Below, piece by piece: positions 14,701 through 21,796 of a stretch of DNA of 21,796 bases. This DNA comes from a virus. The notes under the pieces were generated by a model. That model saw only the letters and a program-made list of their open reading frames with translations. It was not told the origin of the DNA and made no database searches. The DNA lies in the IMG/VR virus record IMGVR_UViG_3300017598_000362, positions 1-21,796 of that record, one strand, 5' to 3'. The translations under genes were made by a program, and so were the position numbers. Each line of letters starts with the position of its first letter. Position 1 is the stretch's first letter.

Positions 14701-15344
14701 GGTCTGTAACTGATGATAGTATTTCTATGTATTATTATGATGATGTCTCAAATAGTATAAATATACATACCGGAGAAGAATTTAGTACTACAAAAAAGAT
14801 TAGAAATTTAATGAGTGGTGTTATTAATTATGGTATTGTACGAAGTATTTATGATATTGGCAAAGAGGATGTTCTATTTTCTTTTGGTAATAAGACTATT
14901 GTTTATAATAAATATATAGGTGGATTTACTAGAACCGAAAATGAACATGAATACTTACATGCTTTTAACAATAAGATATATTCTATAGTAAGTGATAATT
15001 TATATGCACATTATATTGGTACTGATTACAATTTAATGAACATTACATACTTATTAGCTCCTATGCCTACTATGGATAAAGTATTTCATAATATAGAGTA
15101 CAGAAAAGTTGGAGATAATAATTTTAACTCTATTGAAGCAGAAGATACTATTGGAAGAACCGGTATTGCTGCTCCACCTACTATTTATAATAAGTTTAAT
15201 ATAAACAGAATTCATATACCAAGAGTGACTGGTGGTATGGAACGTTTTAGAGACGTAAATATTTTATTAACTTTACAAAGTCCTCAAAGTGCAGATGGGC
15301 TTTGGGTAGATGATATGGTATTAATGTATAACATAAAAGGATAA
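11730..15344 (+). CDS. Muzzle / tail stabilisation protein
   Basis: At 1204 aa, this fits the large beta-rich crAss-like muzzle protein (older name: stabilisation protein, compared with P22 gp10). The N-terminal ~90 residues have NTSYFAAFNLEVVNNGRT, then YLNTIVGHVVVNDLLYLFE (59-77), the 'IGxxxxxxxLxLF' beta strand typical of the family. IIKVYWADGTNQLRTLNL (~122-139) is its hallmark, a propeller-like 'KVYWTDGxNxPRxxNI' blade. The long middle is a succession of beta strands with aromatic-rich loops. The C-terminus (RFRDVNILLTLQSP, VDDMVLMYNIKG) resembles the closing strands of the family. The protein forms the distal tail nozzle through which cargo and DNA pass. It overlaps the ring-1-like gene and is followed by the cargo gene after four bases. 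No insertion or frameshift is visible. Confidence 0.85.
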   Translation: MIKRERYTATHLDTDSAPDKRDNTSYFAAFNLEVVNNGRTLSINPTKTKGIFESGGPTYLNTIVGHVVVNDLLYLFEYRGFGTYRDIIHKVTKTGNITEIVKSDWGWSDATQLDVVGNRENEDIIKVYWADGTNQLRTLNLVDPDLYDGMNADIVLPVELSKPTAEIIQGGNLIAGKVQYAYSLFNLHGIESVVSALSAPLSISLNMEGGESAEVMPLSAEVDITGIDTTFEYIRVYSIHYQEVNQVPKITLIYETQITGTTLTVIDDGNLFISELSSEQFKFLGGVVLKPTTIAIKDNRLFAANYQTTNFDIPHTSQMDSRVFSYDNGTPEFGIKQAGGSEEKYVNPAALWVADPDGVHDAINYDYDIYKYQSNGATPGAEGTNFKLGFNTTTTVDKDTRSLKQGEIYRIGVVYRDQYNRATPVKWMCDLKIPYYTPGTAVFIDCQFNNASVFYTLGVRSFQLVIVKREPKDRSVSSPGFIVPGATFEWSDSSEPATGYTHPYYTLKRLFDFATTANGGYLLNDYTPSYDYDTPAGYVVAEPIKNDDIQFFYSSDTVFDIENMYPVSQAHILGTARTGIPFIAGETKISYFKDGGPDNTLVVSTGLQYQLYNSLVPDMPDFLMYHSAVASPTSLFTFEVTMFHKYLQYEVMNPTDYLVNDKKSLTDSTPLKRLESDVGNKVSNILTIKDALFRDSGNERNTSIDMGFAGCMVLFFEHSDWHVSSGGGGDYSIFKPVGTITTTIHLPLIELLRTITNQYGGSTYEDKNRNNYLLNGPVVKTSNGGGGVGVSNIELGDVYIGPLIVNRVDGLNTQKQAYWNNYEYVSIGNVEHNVDIYSRNDDMYEWYQGLDVSTLYGLFRLEDNHKLLGAYNQQNELILGISKPATFSTVENFEASIIASKQKFPNEVIDSWTDFLVNETIDLIGTYGSITKLYNFTNEIFSFQERAVSAITINPRIQIQADDGIGVELGTGTILYNYKYLTTKSGTSDMWSVTDDSISMYYYDDVSNSINIHTGEEFSTTKKIRNLMSGVINYGIVRSIYDIGKEDVLFSFGNKTIVYNKYIGGFTRTENEHEYLHAFNNKIYSIVSDNLYAHYIGTDYNLMNITYLLAPMPTMDKVFHNIEYRKVGDNNFNSIEAEDTIGRTGIAAPPTIYNKFNINRIHIPRVTGGMERFRDVNILLTLQSPQSADGLWVDDMVLMYNIKG

Positions 15345-15348
15345 AATC

Positions 15349-16926
15349 ATGGCGACAAAAGCGTGTAGAGGTTTAAAAGTAAAAAAAAGTAAGAAAGTCA
15401 ATCCTTATTCTGCTGGTGGTATACTTGGAAGTACTGCTACAGGAGTTGCTGGTGGTGCAGTTGGGGGACTTCCAGGTATGATTATAGGTGGTGTTGTTGG
15501 TTTAACTAAAGGAATATTTGGACATTCAGCAGAAAAAGCTGCAGAAAAAGAAGCAAAAGATCAAGAAAGATTAACACAACAAGCAGCCCTACAAACTAAA
15601 TTAGCAGGTATGACAAGTAAAGGAGGTAAATTATTAAATGCAGCAGGTTTAGAAGTTAATCCTTTTAATACGAATGCTCAAGGTGGTTTGTTATCTGGGA
15701 GTCGTATGTACGATCCTGAATCAAACATAGAAGAATTCAATCAGGGCGGAACTCATGAACAGAATCCAAATGGTGGAATTCAGGTTGGTATTGGAGCTAA
15801 TGGAAAACCTGATACAGTCGAACAAGGTGAAACTGCTGTTATTATAAATGGACGTAAATTTATCTTTAGTGATAGAGTAGAGTTTAGGAATAAAGGTGAA
15901 TTTCCTACTTTTATGAAAGATAGTACTTTTGCTGATGCTTCTAAAAATCTTGAAGAGGCTTTTAAAGATCGTCATAGCCCTGAAGATAAAGCTACTAAAA
16001 AAGCTTTCCTAGAAAGACTTGCTGAGAAACAAGAAACTGTAAAAGAACTACAAGAGAATCCTGGACTTGAAGAAGAAAGCCAACAGAATCAATTTCAAGA
16101 TGGAGGTTTTTTTGGGAAAGAGTTTATGCAAAATATACAAAACCAAACTGCTGTATCACTTAATATACCTGGTAGAAAAAAAGGGCAGGCAGGATATGTA
16201 GAAAGAATAGGAGAATACGACTTATATCGAGGGCCTTTACAATTAGAGACTCAAGGATTAGGAGATCCTAATGAATTATTTCCTTATACTTCTCCTGAAA
16301 CTGCTGTAGGTACATTTCCTGAAAGTAAAGAAACACCTTTCTGGAAGGATGATGAGAAACTTGGAAAAGTTGCTTTAGGCTTAGGTGCTTTAGGTTCTCT
16401 TGCTGGTGTATTCGGTAGTATGAGAGCAAGAAATAAAATGCAGAAACCTGGTGAAGTAAAAGCACACTTACTAGATACTTCAGGTATTACACCTGAGTTA
16501 GTAAATAGACAAGACATACTTAGAGAAGTTGCTCAGACTCAACAATCTGCTATAGGTGCTTTAGGTGCTAAAGCTTCTGGTGATTTTGGGGCTTTTGCGG
16601 CTAATGTTGCGGGTATTCAAGGTAAGACTGCTCAGGCTACATCCAGAGCTATGTTACAGGCAGCTGAACTGGATGCAAAAGAAAAAGGGCGTATACAAGA
16701 ACTTAAATTAGGCGCACAACGTTTTAATGCTCAGTCTCGAAACCAAGCTGATTTAGCTAATGAACAAAATCTTGCAGCGTATGAAGCACAGAGAGCTGCG
16801 TATTCTCAAGGTATTGTAGCTAATATTAGTAGTCTTGGACAGACTGCTGTAAATTATGCTATAGGCACACAAGCAGGTAAATATGGCGGTCTTGCAGAAC
16901 AACTTAAAGCTTTAATAAATACATAA
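15349..16926 (+). CDS. Virion cargo protein, cargo protein 1-like
   Basis: The 525-aa protein begins with a basic stretch (KACRGLKVKKSKKVN) and then a Gly/Ala-rich hydrophobic segment with glycine-zipper spacing (about 22-58). A diagnostic block follows: GGTHEQNPNGGIQVGI (133-148), TVEQGETAVIINGRKFIFSD and a helical region with FADASKNLEEAF. This is the conserved 'GGTHExNPxGGVxxGxDxxGxPNLVEEGE' block of crAss-like cargo proteins. A second hydrophobic Gly-rich helix (338-360, LGKVALGLGALGSLAGVFGS) precedes a long Ala/Gln-rich helical C-terminus. In the crAss001 virion, cargo proteins are held in head and tail and ejected with DNA. The two glycine-zipper segments suggest membrane insertion on delivery, though that part is inference. 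It is first in the cargo block, directly after the muzzle gene. Confidence 0.82.
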   Translation: MATKACRGLKVKKSKKVNPYSAGGILGSTATGVAGGAVGGLPGMIIGGVVGLTKGIFGHSAEKAAEKEAKDQERLTQQAALQTKLAGMTSKGGKLLNAAGLEVNPFNTNAQGGLLSGSRMYDPESNIEEFNQGGTHEQNPNGGIQVGIGANGKPDTVEQGETAVIINGRKFIFSDRVEFRNKGEFPTFMKDSTFADASKNLEEAFKDRHSPEDKATKKAFLERLAEKQETVKELQENPGLEEESQQNQFQDGGFFGKEFMQNIQNQTAVSLNIPGRKKGQAGYVERIGEYDLYRGPLQLETQGLGDPNELFPYTSPETAVGTFPESKETPFWKDDEKLGKVALGLGALGSLAGVFGSMRARNKMQKPGEVKAHLLDTSGITPELVNRQDILREVAQTQQSAIGALGAKASGDFGAFAANVAGIQGKTAQATSRAMLQAAELDAKEKGRIQELKLGAQRFNAQSRNQADLANEQNLAAYEAQRAAYSQGIVANISSLGQTAVNYAIGTQAGKYGGLAEQLKALINT

Positions 16927-16948
16927 AAATAAATTTAAACATTTAGTT

Positions 16949-19288
16949 ATGCCAAATAGATTTTCACAAATAGTACAACCGTATGTAGCTAATCCTATTG
17001 ATGTTAATATGTTTGCTATGGTTCCTATGGCTAAAGCCCGTGCTAAGGCTTTGGGCATAAAAGCTGCAGAGTCTTATATGTTTGATTATAATATTGATCA
17101 GAAGGATGCTGCTTATATCAACCCTTTAGTTAAAGGTGTTACAGATCAAAAGGATGCTATAGTAAATCGTGTACGTACTGAAGGTGTATCTAATGACCTG
17201 GTAGGTGACCTTATACAGACTAAAAGAAATTATGATAAAGTTCAAACTGATGTACGTAAAGCTGAAGAAAATAAAAAACGTATTGATGCTTGGAATAATA
17301 AACTCTTAGTGTTACATAAAAATAATCCTACTTATATGGACTTTGTTAAAAATGAAGAATATGGTAGAGGCTGGAGTGGTACTTTCGGTGAAAACGGTAG
17401 TATTAATACTTTTGATGCATCTTATGGCCCTCAGTATTTTGATATGACTGCAGGTTATACTAATGCCCTTAAAGGTATTAGGATGGAGTTAGATAAAGAA
17501 ACTAGTGGTGGTGGTTATATAACTACAATAACTGATCCTAATACAGGGCATAAACGTTCTATGTTTGTAAGTTCTCAAGGCACTAAAACTTTTAGTAACA
17601 AATCTAAAGTATTAGCTCAACTAGATATATTAAAAGAAAAGTATAAGGATCCTACAACTACAGAAGGTGCTTATGCAAATTATATAGGAATGACAGATGC
17701 TGCTATTGATAAAATGGGGGAGAACATTGCTAATAATATGATTCAAACTGAAATACAAAAAGGTAATATTAGTAGAAGGTTATTACCTCCAACTACTGTT
17801 ACTCCTCCACCTGGTGATGACATTGAAGAACCGTTCAATCCTGCAGATAAACCTCCCGGGAATGTTTTTGAAGTTAAAACTAAAACTGAAGTCGGGTATG
17901 TACAAGAATTAAATGATTTTAATAAAGATAAATTAGTTAAAAATACTGTGTATCATTTATATGATTTACCTAGTGCAGCTTTTGAAGAATTTGGAAATTT
18001 TGGAGAAAGATACGCTGAAGCTAAAGAGTCAGGTAGTTGGTGGGATTCACCGCTTACTTACTTTTTTAAAGCACATAGTGCAACTTGGGATAGGATTAGA
18101 GAACGAAAAGGCAAAACAGATATAGAAATGGATAAGTTTAATGAAATGTCTACTGCAAAAAAAGAAGCTTATACAAAACGTTTTGTAGATAAATTTTCTA
18201 TGGATTATATGACTAAAGAGGGTATAAATTTAAAATTTTCAAATAATTGGTCTGAAGAAAACGGATTTCCTATTGTAAAAAAGGATATAGTTGAACAGGA
18301 GTTTGATAAAACTGCTGGTGCTTTAATATTTGATAAAGGTAGAGGAGCAGAAGGTAATGAAGCTTTAGTAGAAGGTATTGTAGATTTTTCTATTAAATCT
18401 TCTGATACTAAAAGAGCCTATTCATTTAATCAATCAGAATCTAGTCCTTTTGCTACTACTAAAGGATTTAAAAATAATCCTAAAGCATATATAGAGTATT
18501 TTGCTACACAAGCTGATATGTTTACTGGAAATCTTGCTGTTAAAAATCTTGCTACAGGTAAATTAATAAATCCTTCTACTAAAAAGGGGCAGGATTTACT
18601 AAAAAAAATAAATCAAGCTATGCGTAATTTTTCTGGAGCTGCAGGAAAAGACCCAAATGGTTTATATAATATGGATTTTCCTGGAGTTGGAACATCAGAA
18701 CCCGGGCTATATAATGTATATGACGAAAATACTGGGGCTAATATTTATTCAGAAAAACTTGCTTATGGAGCTAAAATAAGAGTATTTGAAACTGGGGAAA
18801 AGGGGGAGAAAGCTCAAATTGGACAATTTCTTATAGGAAATACCCCTACTGATAGAGGAACTAAAGAATTTCAAGATTTATCCCGTCCTATGGAACAAAT
18901 GGGAAACCTTAAAGATAATGAAGTATTAGAAGGAACATTTTTTAAAAGAGTTGGATTAGATTTTAAAAAAAAGTCTTATAAAAAAGTTCCGGTAGAAATT
19001 CATAGAAATACTTTTGAAAGGCAAGGATTAGATAATAAAGGAAATTTAGTTATTATACCTAGAGATCAATTAATGTATTATATACAGGGGGAAGAGTTAC
19101 CTCGTTGGTATAATGCTGCTGATATAAAATTTTTTAATATACCTAAAAATGCTAAACCTAGACGTTCCGGTAAATATGGTTTAAAAGAGGTTGCGGATAA
19201 TATAGTTAGTACTATGAGTCCTGAAGTTTTTACTAGGACTATGAATAATACAACAAAGATTTGGAGTAATCATGGACCTTTATATTAA
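16949..19288 (+). CDS. Large virion protein, probable ejected cargo protein (779 aa)
   Basis: The N-terminus has QIVQPYVANPIDVNMFAMVP (7-26), followed by a helical region containing KARAKALGIKAAESY and INPLVKGVTDQKDAIVNRVR. This 'YVxPxxxxxxxxxxxxKQxxY ... INPxxK...VxxxV' opening is found in internal/cargo proteins of many phages with large structural modules and is followed by helical linkers, as here. The middle (about 270-305) has a Pro-rich linker (LLPPTTVTPPPGDD). The C-terminal half is mixed and includes DPNGLYNMDFPGVG. No catalytic motif, signal peptide or membrane helix is evident. Its position between cargo protein 1 and a longer cargo-like gene supports a role inside the virion. I do not know its exact function. 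The start context is TTAGTTATGCC, with no Shine-Dalgarno sequence. Confidence 0.68.
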   Translation: MPNRFSQIVQPYVANPIDVNMFAMVPMAKARAKALGIKAAESYMFDYNIDQKDAAYINPLVKGVTDQKDAIVNRVRTEGVSNDLVGDLIQTKRNYDKVQTDVRKAEENKKRIDAWNNKLLVLHKNNPTYMDFVKNEEYGRGWSGTFGENGSINTFDASYGPQYFDMTAGYTNALKGIRMELDKETSGGGYITTITDPNTGHKRSMFVSSQGTKTFSNKSKVLAQLDILKEKYKDPTTTEGAYANYIGMTDAAIDKMGENIANNMIQTEIQKGNISRRLLPPTTVTPPPGDDIEEPFNPADKPPGNVFEVKTKTEVGYVQELNDFNKDKLVKNTVYHLYDLPSAAFEEFGNFGERYAEAKESGSWWDSPLTYFFKAHSATWDRIRERKGKTDIEMDKFNEMSTAKKEAYTKRFVDKFSMDYMTKEGINLKFSNNWSEENGFPIVKKDIVEQEFDKTAGALIFDKGRGAEGNEALVEGIVDFSIKSSDTKRAYSFNQSESSPFATTKGFKNNPKAYIEYFATQADMFTGNLAVKNLATGKLINPSTKKGQDLLKKINQAMRNFSGAAGKDPNGLYNMDFPGVGTSEPGLYNVYDENTGANIYSEKLAYGAKIRVFETGEKGEKAQIGQFLIGNTPTDRGTKEFQDLSRPMEQMGNLKDNEVLEGTFFKRVGLDFKKKSYKKVPVEIHRNTFERQGLDNKGNLVIIPRDQLMYYIQGEELPRWYNAADIKFFNIPKNAKPRRSGKYGLKEVADNIVSTMSPEVFTRTMNNTTKIWSNHGPLY

Positions 19289-19299
19289 AATAAGATGTT

Positions 19300-21796
19300 A
19301 TGCCATTATATGATAAAGAAGGAAATCCTATTAATTACTTACAGGAAGATTATGACCCTGTAAGTCAAACTAATGTAACTAGTGATGTACCTGATATATC
19401 TACACTAAGAAAAAGCCATCTTAATATAGGAGCTATAAAAGGTAAAGATAGGCTTAGTGAATTTGAAAGTGGTTATTACTATAATCAACCTACTAGTACA
19501 ATTGATGAGGACTATGATAATTTTGCAGGCCCTGTAAAATCTTGGGCAGATATAGAAGCTAATAGGGTTAATATGCAAAGTCAATGGTCTAAGGCCAAAC
19601 ATGCTGCTTTAGGTGGTGTAACTGGTGCTGCAGGTATTGCTTTACAGCAGATGGGTTATATGACAGACCCTCTTTCTTTCACTAAAGCTTTAGGATGGTT
19701 TGATGGACAGATGATTAATCCTATAAGTATGGCTATGACTGAATCAGGTAATTGGTTAGAGCATGGTTCAGAAGAGTGGATGCCTATTTATGAAAACCCT
19801 GATCCTAATGATCTTACTGATCAGTTATTAAAGTGGAATACGGCAAGTTCTGTTCTTAAAAGTACTTTAGGTTTTCTTATTCCCGGGGCTGCTGCAGTTA
19901 AAGGTGGTGCAATTCTTACTAAAGGAGCTATTGGCATGGGTAGGATGGCTAAAGTTTTAGGTAAACTTACACGTATGCCACGCCTTGCTAAAATAGAAAA
20001 TGCAGCTATTAGAGCTGATAAGTGGCGTCAAGCTTTTCCTTCTTTATATCCTGGTTTAGCTAAATTTGTACAAAGAGGTGGGCCTTTAGTAGTTAATACT
20101 GTAGGTGAAGCTATGTTTGAAGCTAATGATGCTCAGGAAGAATACTTACGAAAAATAAGTCCAGGTTTAATTTCTGGTACTATCGATGTTAAGGAAGCTA
20201 ATAATGTTGGAAATGATATAGCACAAAATGTGTATCAATCCAATATGTTAAAGATGGGATTAGATGCTTATATGATGACTAGACTTGGTAGAGCTATGGA
20301 TCCTACTCGTGCTTTAAAAGGAGGTTTAACAAATGAATTATTAAGTCAGGCTATTTCTGCTCCTATGGAAGGTATAGAAGAGATGTATCAGGCTATTGCA
20401 AGTAAGGAAGGACAGTATAAAGCTTTAAAAGAATTAGAAAAACGAAATAAAAATAGTGAGATACTTAAAACGTTTAAACGTTATGGTGAATGGGAAAATC
20501 CAGATGTAAGTACTGAATTTAATCAAAGAGTTTCAGATTATCTTACACAAGATGATGTATTACTTGAAGGTATTATTGGTGCCCTATCCGGGCCAATACA
20601 GTCTTTTGGTGCCAGGGTATTAGATAAAGGTCCAATTAATGCTTTTAGGTTTAAGTCTGATAGAAAAAAAGAGGAAGCTGCAGAAGATGCACTTGATTTT
20701 CTTAAAGTCAGACAGCGTGATCTTATTAAAGCACAGCAAGGAGTAGGTGTTATGTATAAAATGATGGAGAATCTTTCTACTACTCCGGAAGATCTTGCGT
20801 ATGCTTCAAAAGGTTTAAACTCTTTAGGTAATCCGGATATATCAGTAAGGCTTGACAGGGCAGAAACAGTAGCCCGTCTTACTGAACTTACAGAAGGTAA
20901 TAAACAAAAAGAAGAAATAGTAAGGCGTAATGTTTATAACTCTATGGTATTAGATGCTATGGCTAAAGGTACGTTTAAATCTTTAGAAAAACATGCGGCT
21001 GAAGTAAAAGATACGGACTCGGATGCAGCCACACTGCACAAGTACATTCAAGAAAATAAAAAGAAACTTAAACGAGTAAGTCATTTAAGGAATAAAGAAG
21101 AAGTTCTGTACTATATTAATCAATCTGAAACTTTTAACGCTACTTATGATGTTTTAGAAGATGATTTGAGTAAACTTATGGTTTCTCCTGAATATAAAGA
21201 CAGGCAGACAGGAGAACTTACTGAAACAGCTAAAGTACAAGTTAAAAGTATACAAGAAGTTTTAAAAGGACTACAAAAGAAAATTAATGTAGTTAATGAA
21301 GTAATAAAGGATAAGTCTAGCAGAAAAAACCAAATTCGGTTAACTAATTTTGCGATTGAAAGAGGAATTCGTGATACTGCATTAGAAAAACTATCTAGGA
21401 TAAACACTATTAATGCTTTAGATAATTTTGATAAAGTGTATCCCGATCTTATGTTTACACAAGAGTATGCTGCTGCTGTAGCAAGAGTTACAGATGGTAA
21501 ACCTGTTCCAAAGTCTAGAAGGTTTAAATTTAATTTTAAAGGTATTTCTAAACAAGTACCTGAAAAGATTACAGAAGCAACTAAGCGTGTATCTAAACAA
21601 GTTACAACTAAAGCAAAAGAAGTAGCAAAAACTGTTAAAGAAAAAATAGCTGATACTGATATTCTTCAAGTAACTACTGATCTTGTAGATAATGCAGTGG
21701 ATGCTGCTATTGCTGCAAGAGAAATACAGGTTCCACCAGATATGATAAGCAGGATCAAATCTGATATTAAAAAGGCTGTAAAGGGTAGTGTAGCAG
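19300..21796 (+). CDS. Giant virion/cargo protein, N-terminal part (truncated by the window)
   Basis: The frame starts at the ATG at 19300 and stays open to the right edge, over 830 codons. It is easy to miss because no stop is present. The start is 11 bases after the previous stop and has the same GTTATGCCA context as the gene at 16949. The first ~85 residues are acidic and polar (PLYDKEGNPINYLQEDYD). A hydrophobic Gly/Ala segment follows (~104-120, ALGGVTGAAGIALQQMG), and another (about 191-215, LGFLIPGAAAVKGGAILTKG). Long charged helices come next, with TDVLEDDLSKL-like coiled-coil stretches. Near the edge is a Lys/Thr/Val amphipathic run (KRVSKQVTTKAKEVAKTVKE). Giant proteins following cargo protein 1 in crAss-like phages are ejected cargo, and some further downstream carry the virion RNA polymerase. 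No polymerase motif is seen in the visible part. Confidence 0.75.
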   Translation, partial: MPLYDKEGNPINYLQEDYDPVSQTNVTSDVPDISTLRKSHLNIGAIKGKDRLSEFESGYYYNQPTSTIDEDYDNFAGPVKSWADIEANRVNMQSQWSKAKHAALGGVTGAAGIALQQMGYMTDPLSFTKALGWFDGQMINPISMAMTESGNWLEHGSEEWMPIYENPDPNDLTDQLLKWNTASSVLKSTLGFLIPGAAAVKGGAILTKGAIGMGRMAKVLGKLTRMPRLAKIENAAIRADKWRQAFPSLYPGLAKFVQRGGPLVVNTVGEAMFEANDAQEEYLRKISPGLISGTIDVKEANNVGNDIAQNVYQSNMLKMGLDAYMMTRLGRAMDPTRALKGGLTNELLSQAISAPMEGIEEMYQAIASKEGQYKALKELEKRNKNSEILKTFKRYGEWENPDVSTEFNQRVSDYLTQDDVLLEGIIGALSGPIQSFGARVLDKGPINAFRFKSDRKKEEAAEDALDFLKVRQRDLIKAQQGVGVMYKMMENLSTTPEDLAYASKGLNSLGNPDISVRLDRAETVARLTELTEGNKQKEEIVRRNVYNSMVLDAMAKGTFKSLEKHAAEVKDTDSDAATLHKYIQENKKKLKRVSHLRNKEEVLYYINQSETFNATYDVLEDDLSKLMVSPEYKDRQTGELTETAKVQVKSIQEVLKGLQKKINVVNEVIKDKSSRKNQIRLTNFAIERGIRDTALEKLSRINTINALDNFDKVYPDLMFTQEYAAAVARVTDGKPVPKSRRFKFNFKGISKQVPEKITEATKRVSKQVTTKAKEVAKTVKEKIADTDILQVTTDLVDNAVDAAIAAREIQVPPDMISRIKSDIKKAVKGSVA

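Noticed and set aside
15721-16517. Minus-strand frames opposite the cargo gene
   Set aside because: Shadow frames. The + strand carries the conserved GGTHEQNPNGG block across this region.
21144-21669. Minus-strand frames at the right edge
   Set aside because: The + strand is a continuous open frame from 19300 to the edge. The minus translations are Ser/Phe/Cys-rich, typical of antisense to Lys/Glu helices.
1-21796. Defence, CRISPR, insertion sequence, integrase or other mobile element
   Set aside because: No spaced repeats, transposase or recombinase motifs, or toxin-antitoxin pair were found on either strand. Everything fits a lytic virion gene block.

Overview
The window is AT-rich and carries 17 complete or nearly complete genes plus a truncated gene at each end. 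All lie on the + strand and are packed with overlaps or gaps of a few bases. The gene content matches the virion-structure half of a crAss-like podovirus (order Crassvirales) infecting a Bacteroidota host. The strongest reasons are the order and sequence style of several proteins: a YEKSVxLTxAQ paralogue pair, an AYSxDxxLTxxY protein, a ring-1-like protein, a ~1200-aa muzzle/tail-stabilisation protein, and a cargo protein with GGTHEQNPNGG. Start codons lack clear Shine-Dalgarno sequences, and one intergenic gap holds a perfect TAnnTTTG element, both typical of Bacteroidota. TAA, TAG and TGA all end genes here, so the standard bacterial code applies and there is no sign of the stop-codon recoding seen in some crAss-like phages. 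Family names come from memory of these families, not from searches.

Layout. (1) 1-3742, head and head-proximal block: the C-terminus of a probable major capsid protein, a hairpin, an uncharacterised conserved 290-aa phage protein, two tandem paralogous virion proteins, and a beta-rich virion protein ended by a strong intrinsic terminator. (2) 3743-8265, host-recognition block: it starts with a Bacteroidota-type promoter against the terminator, then two small tail-associated proteins and a 1108-aa tail fibre with YadA-like repeats and a C-terminal S74 self-cleaving chaperone. (3) 8270-9784, probable lysis cassette: a small membrane protein with HExxH, a holin-like protein, and two out-of-frame overlapping coiled-coil membrane proteins that look like spanin substitutes. 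(4) 9785-15344, neck/tail block: a 75-base gap with a near-consensus sigma70-like promoter, then two conserved small structural proteins, the ring-1-like protein and the muzzle protein. (5) 15349 to the right edge, ejected-cargo block: three large proteins (525 aa, 779 aa and a >830-aa open gene).

Together the genes build the capsid shell, the neck and short tail, the receptor-binding fibre, proteins packaged for ejection, and the membrane-disruption machinery. No RNA genes, integrase, CRISPR array, transposon or defence system is visible. No gap without a gene exceeds about 100 bases. The least explained part is the lysis cassette, where a membrane metalloprotease-like protein and a cysteine-free, doubly membrane-anchored coiled-coil protein sit where a lipoprotein spanin would be expected.
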